A DNA stretch of 5,489 nucleotides, taken from the NCBI GenBank assembly GCA_937923225.1, contig CALAKR010000398.1, forward strand, positions 1 through 5,489, in the 5' to 3' direction. The DNA is from an uncultured Aquabacterium sp. GTDB lineage: Bacteria > Pseudomonadota > Gammaproteobacteria > Burkholderiales > Burkholderiaceae_C. Position 1 is the stretch's first letter, and each line of letters opens with the position of its first letter. The notes under the pieces were generated by a model. That model was given only the letters and a program-made list of their open reading frames with translations. It was not told where the DNA came from and ran no database searches. Below are positions 4,766 to 5,489 of the stretch, one piece after another. A program made the translations under genes and the position numbers.

Positions 4766-5489
4766 TCAGGAACGAGGGGCGGCATGCTGTGCTGCCTCCT
4801 GGAGGGCACGCGCCAACTCGTTCAGGTCATACGGCTTTCTCAGCACCACAACGTCGGTTTCCGGGGCCTTGGCGCTGTAGCCGGTGGCCAGAACCACTGG
4901 AATGGGCGGTGTCTGGGCCGCACACCACTTGGCCAGGTCGAATCCGTTGGTGAAGCCGGGCATCACGACATCGCTGAAGACGACGTCGAACATTCCCCCT
5001 TGCTGGATGCGCCCCTTGGCCTGGTCGGCGGTGACGCATTGGGTGACCGAATGGCCCATGTCCTCGATGGCGGGCAGCACCACCGAGGCGACGAGGGGGT
5101 CGTCTTCGACCATCAGCACCCTGAGCGCGCGGGACGAATCGGGCTTGTCGATCTCGCGGCTGGGCCTGAGGGCCGCAGGCACCGCTGTCGACGGAAGGAG
5201 CATCTGCACGGTGGTGCCGCTGCCTGGCTCGCTGATGATGTTGACGCTGCCGCCGGATTGGCGGGTGAATGACTGGACTTGCGGCAGCCCCAGCCCGGAG
5301 CCAGAGCCGACGGGCTTGGTGGTGAAGTAGGGGTCGAAGGCCTTTCGCAGGGTGTCCTCGTCCATCCCGGGCCCGGTATCGCGCACTTCCAGCACCACCA
5401 GGCGCACAGAGGCAGGGGCAGGCGTTGGATCGGCGCTCGCGCCAGCATCAAGGAAGGCGCGGATGCTGATCTCTCCCTGGCCCTGCATG
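4766..5489 (-). CDS. Hybrid sensor histidine kinase, C-terminal part (ATPase plus receiver domain)
   Basis: The gene enters from the right edge; the methionine at the edge is internal (it fits the end of the kinase N box, NARDAM), so the true start is outside. Numbering from that methionine, the ATPase domain shows the G1 box DTGPGM (37-42), the F box FDPYFTTK (51-58) and the G2 box GSGLGLP (63-69), ending near residue 100. A linker of about 20 residues leads to a complete receiver domain: acidic pair Asp129-Asp130, phospho-acceptor Asp173 (FSDVVMPG), switch Thr202 (ATGYSA) and Lys218 (LRKPYD). All key residues are intact, so it should be active. The sensor and dimerisation (H box) parts are not seen. 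It lies 75 bp upstream of the YqcI/YcgG gene on the same strand; its signal and target are unknown. Confidence 0.92.
   Translation of the reverse strand, partial: MQGQGEISIRAFLDAGASADPTPAPASVRLVVLEVRDTGPGMDEDTLRKAFDPYFTTKPVGSGSGLGLPQVQSFTRQSGGSVNIISEPGSGTTVQMLLPSTAVPAALRPSREIDKPDSSRALRVLMVEDDPLVASVVLPAIEDMGHSVTQCVTADQAKGRIQQGGMFDVVFSDVVMPGFTNGFDLAKWCAAQTPPIPVVLATGYSAKAPETDVVVLRKPYDLNELARALQEAAQHAAPRS

Noticed and set aside
4655..5272. A 205-residue plus-strand open frame opposite the histidine kinase
   Set aside because: Antisense shadow; the minus strand carries all kinase and receiver motifs intact.

Overview
The window looks like a piece of chromosome from a high-GC proteobacterium, most likely a betaproteobacterium of the Burkholderiales type. 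This is inferred from strong G/C preference at third codon positions, the protein families present and the style of the proteins; no rRNA or species marker is present. There are no tRNA or rRNA genes, no CRISPR array and no complete insertion sequence.

Layout from left to right. At the left edge (1-110, minus) is the start of a gene resembling the N-terminal domain of RsbR-type stress regulators. A 300-bp divergent region (111-410) holds several inverted repeats, including one with two mutually exclusive pairings, and a possible 31-residue membrane peptide (275-370, minus). Next is a YkgJ-type cysteine-cluster protein (411-1004, plus). It converges on an SsuD-like flavin-dependent monooxygenase (1044-2132, minus), behind which lies a three-helix membrane protein of unknown function (2266-2724, minus). 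The stretch 2725-3152 has no intact gene. It contains a 131-bp element bounded by 12-bp inverted repeats that faintly resembles an integron attC site, and the tail of a possible decayed plus-strand gene.

The right half is a tight minus-strand pair: a YqcI/YcgG-family protein (3767-4690) whose stop codon overlaps the start of a DUF1989 protein (3153-3770) in an ATGA. Characterised relatives of the first family are heme-dependent N-hydroxylases of guanidino compounds (GntA of guanitoxin biosynthesis and, as I recall, DcsA of D-cycloserine biosynthesis). Characterised relatives of the second are carboxyguanidine deiminases (CgdA/CgdB) of guanidine breakdown. The pairing suggests a two-step pathway on a guanidino substrate and is the most interesting thing here. 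Upstream on the same strand, ending 75 bp before the pair, is the C-terminal half of a hybrid sensor histidine kinase (4766 to the right edge), which may or may not regulate it.

In short, most genes are single-family metabolic or signalling genes on the minus strand. The candidate new system is the YqcI/YcgG-DUF1989 operon; the other observations are structural oddities in the intergenic DNA.
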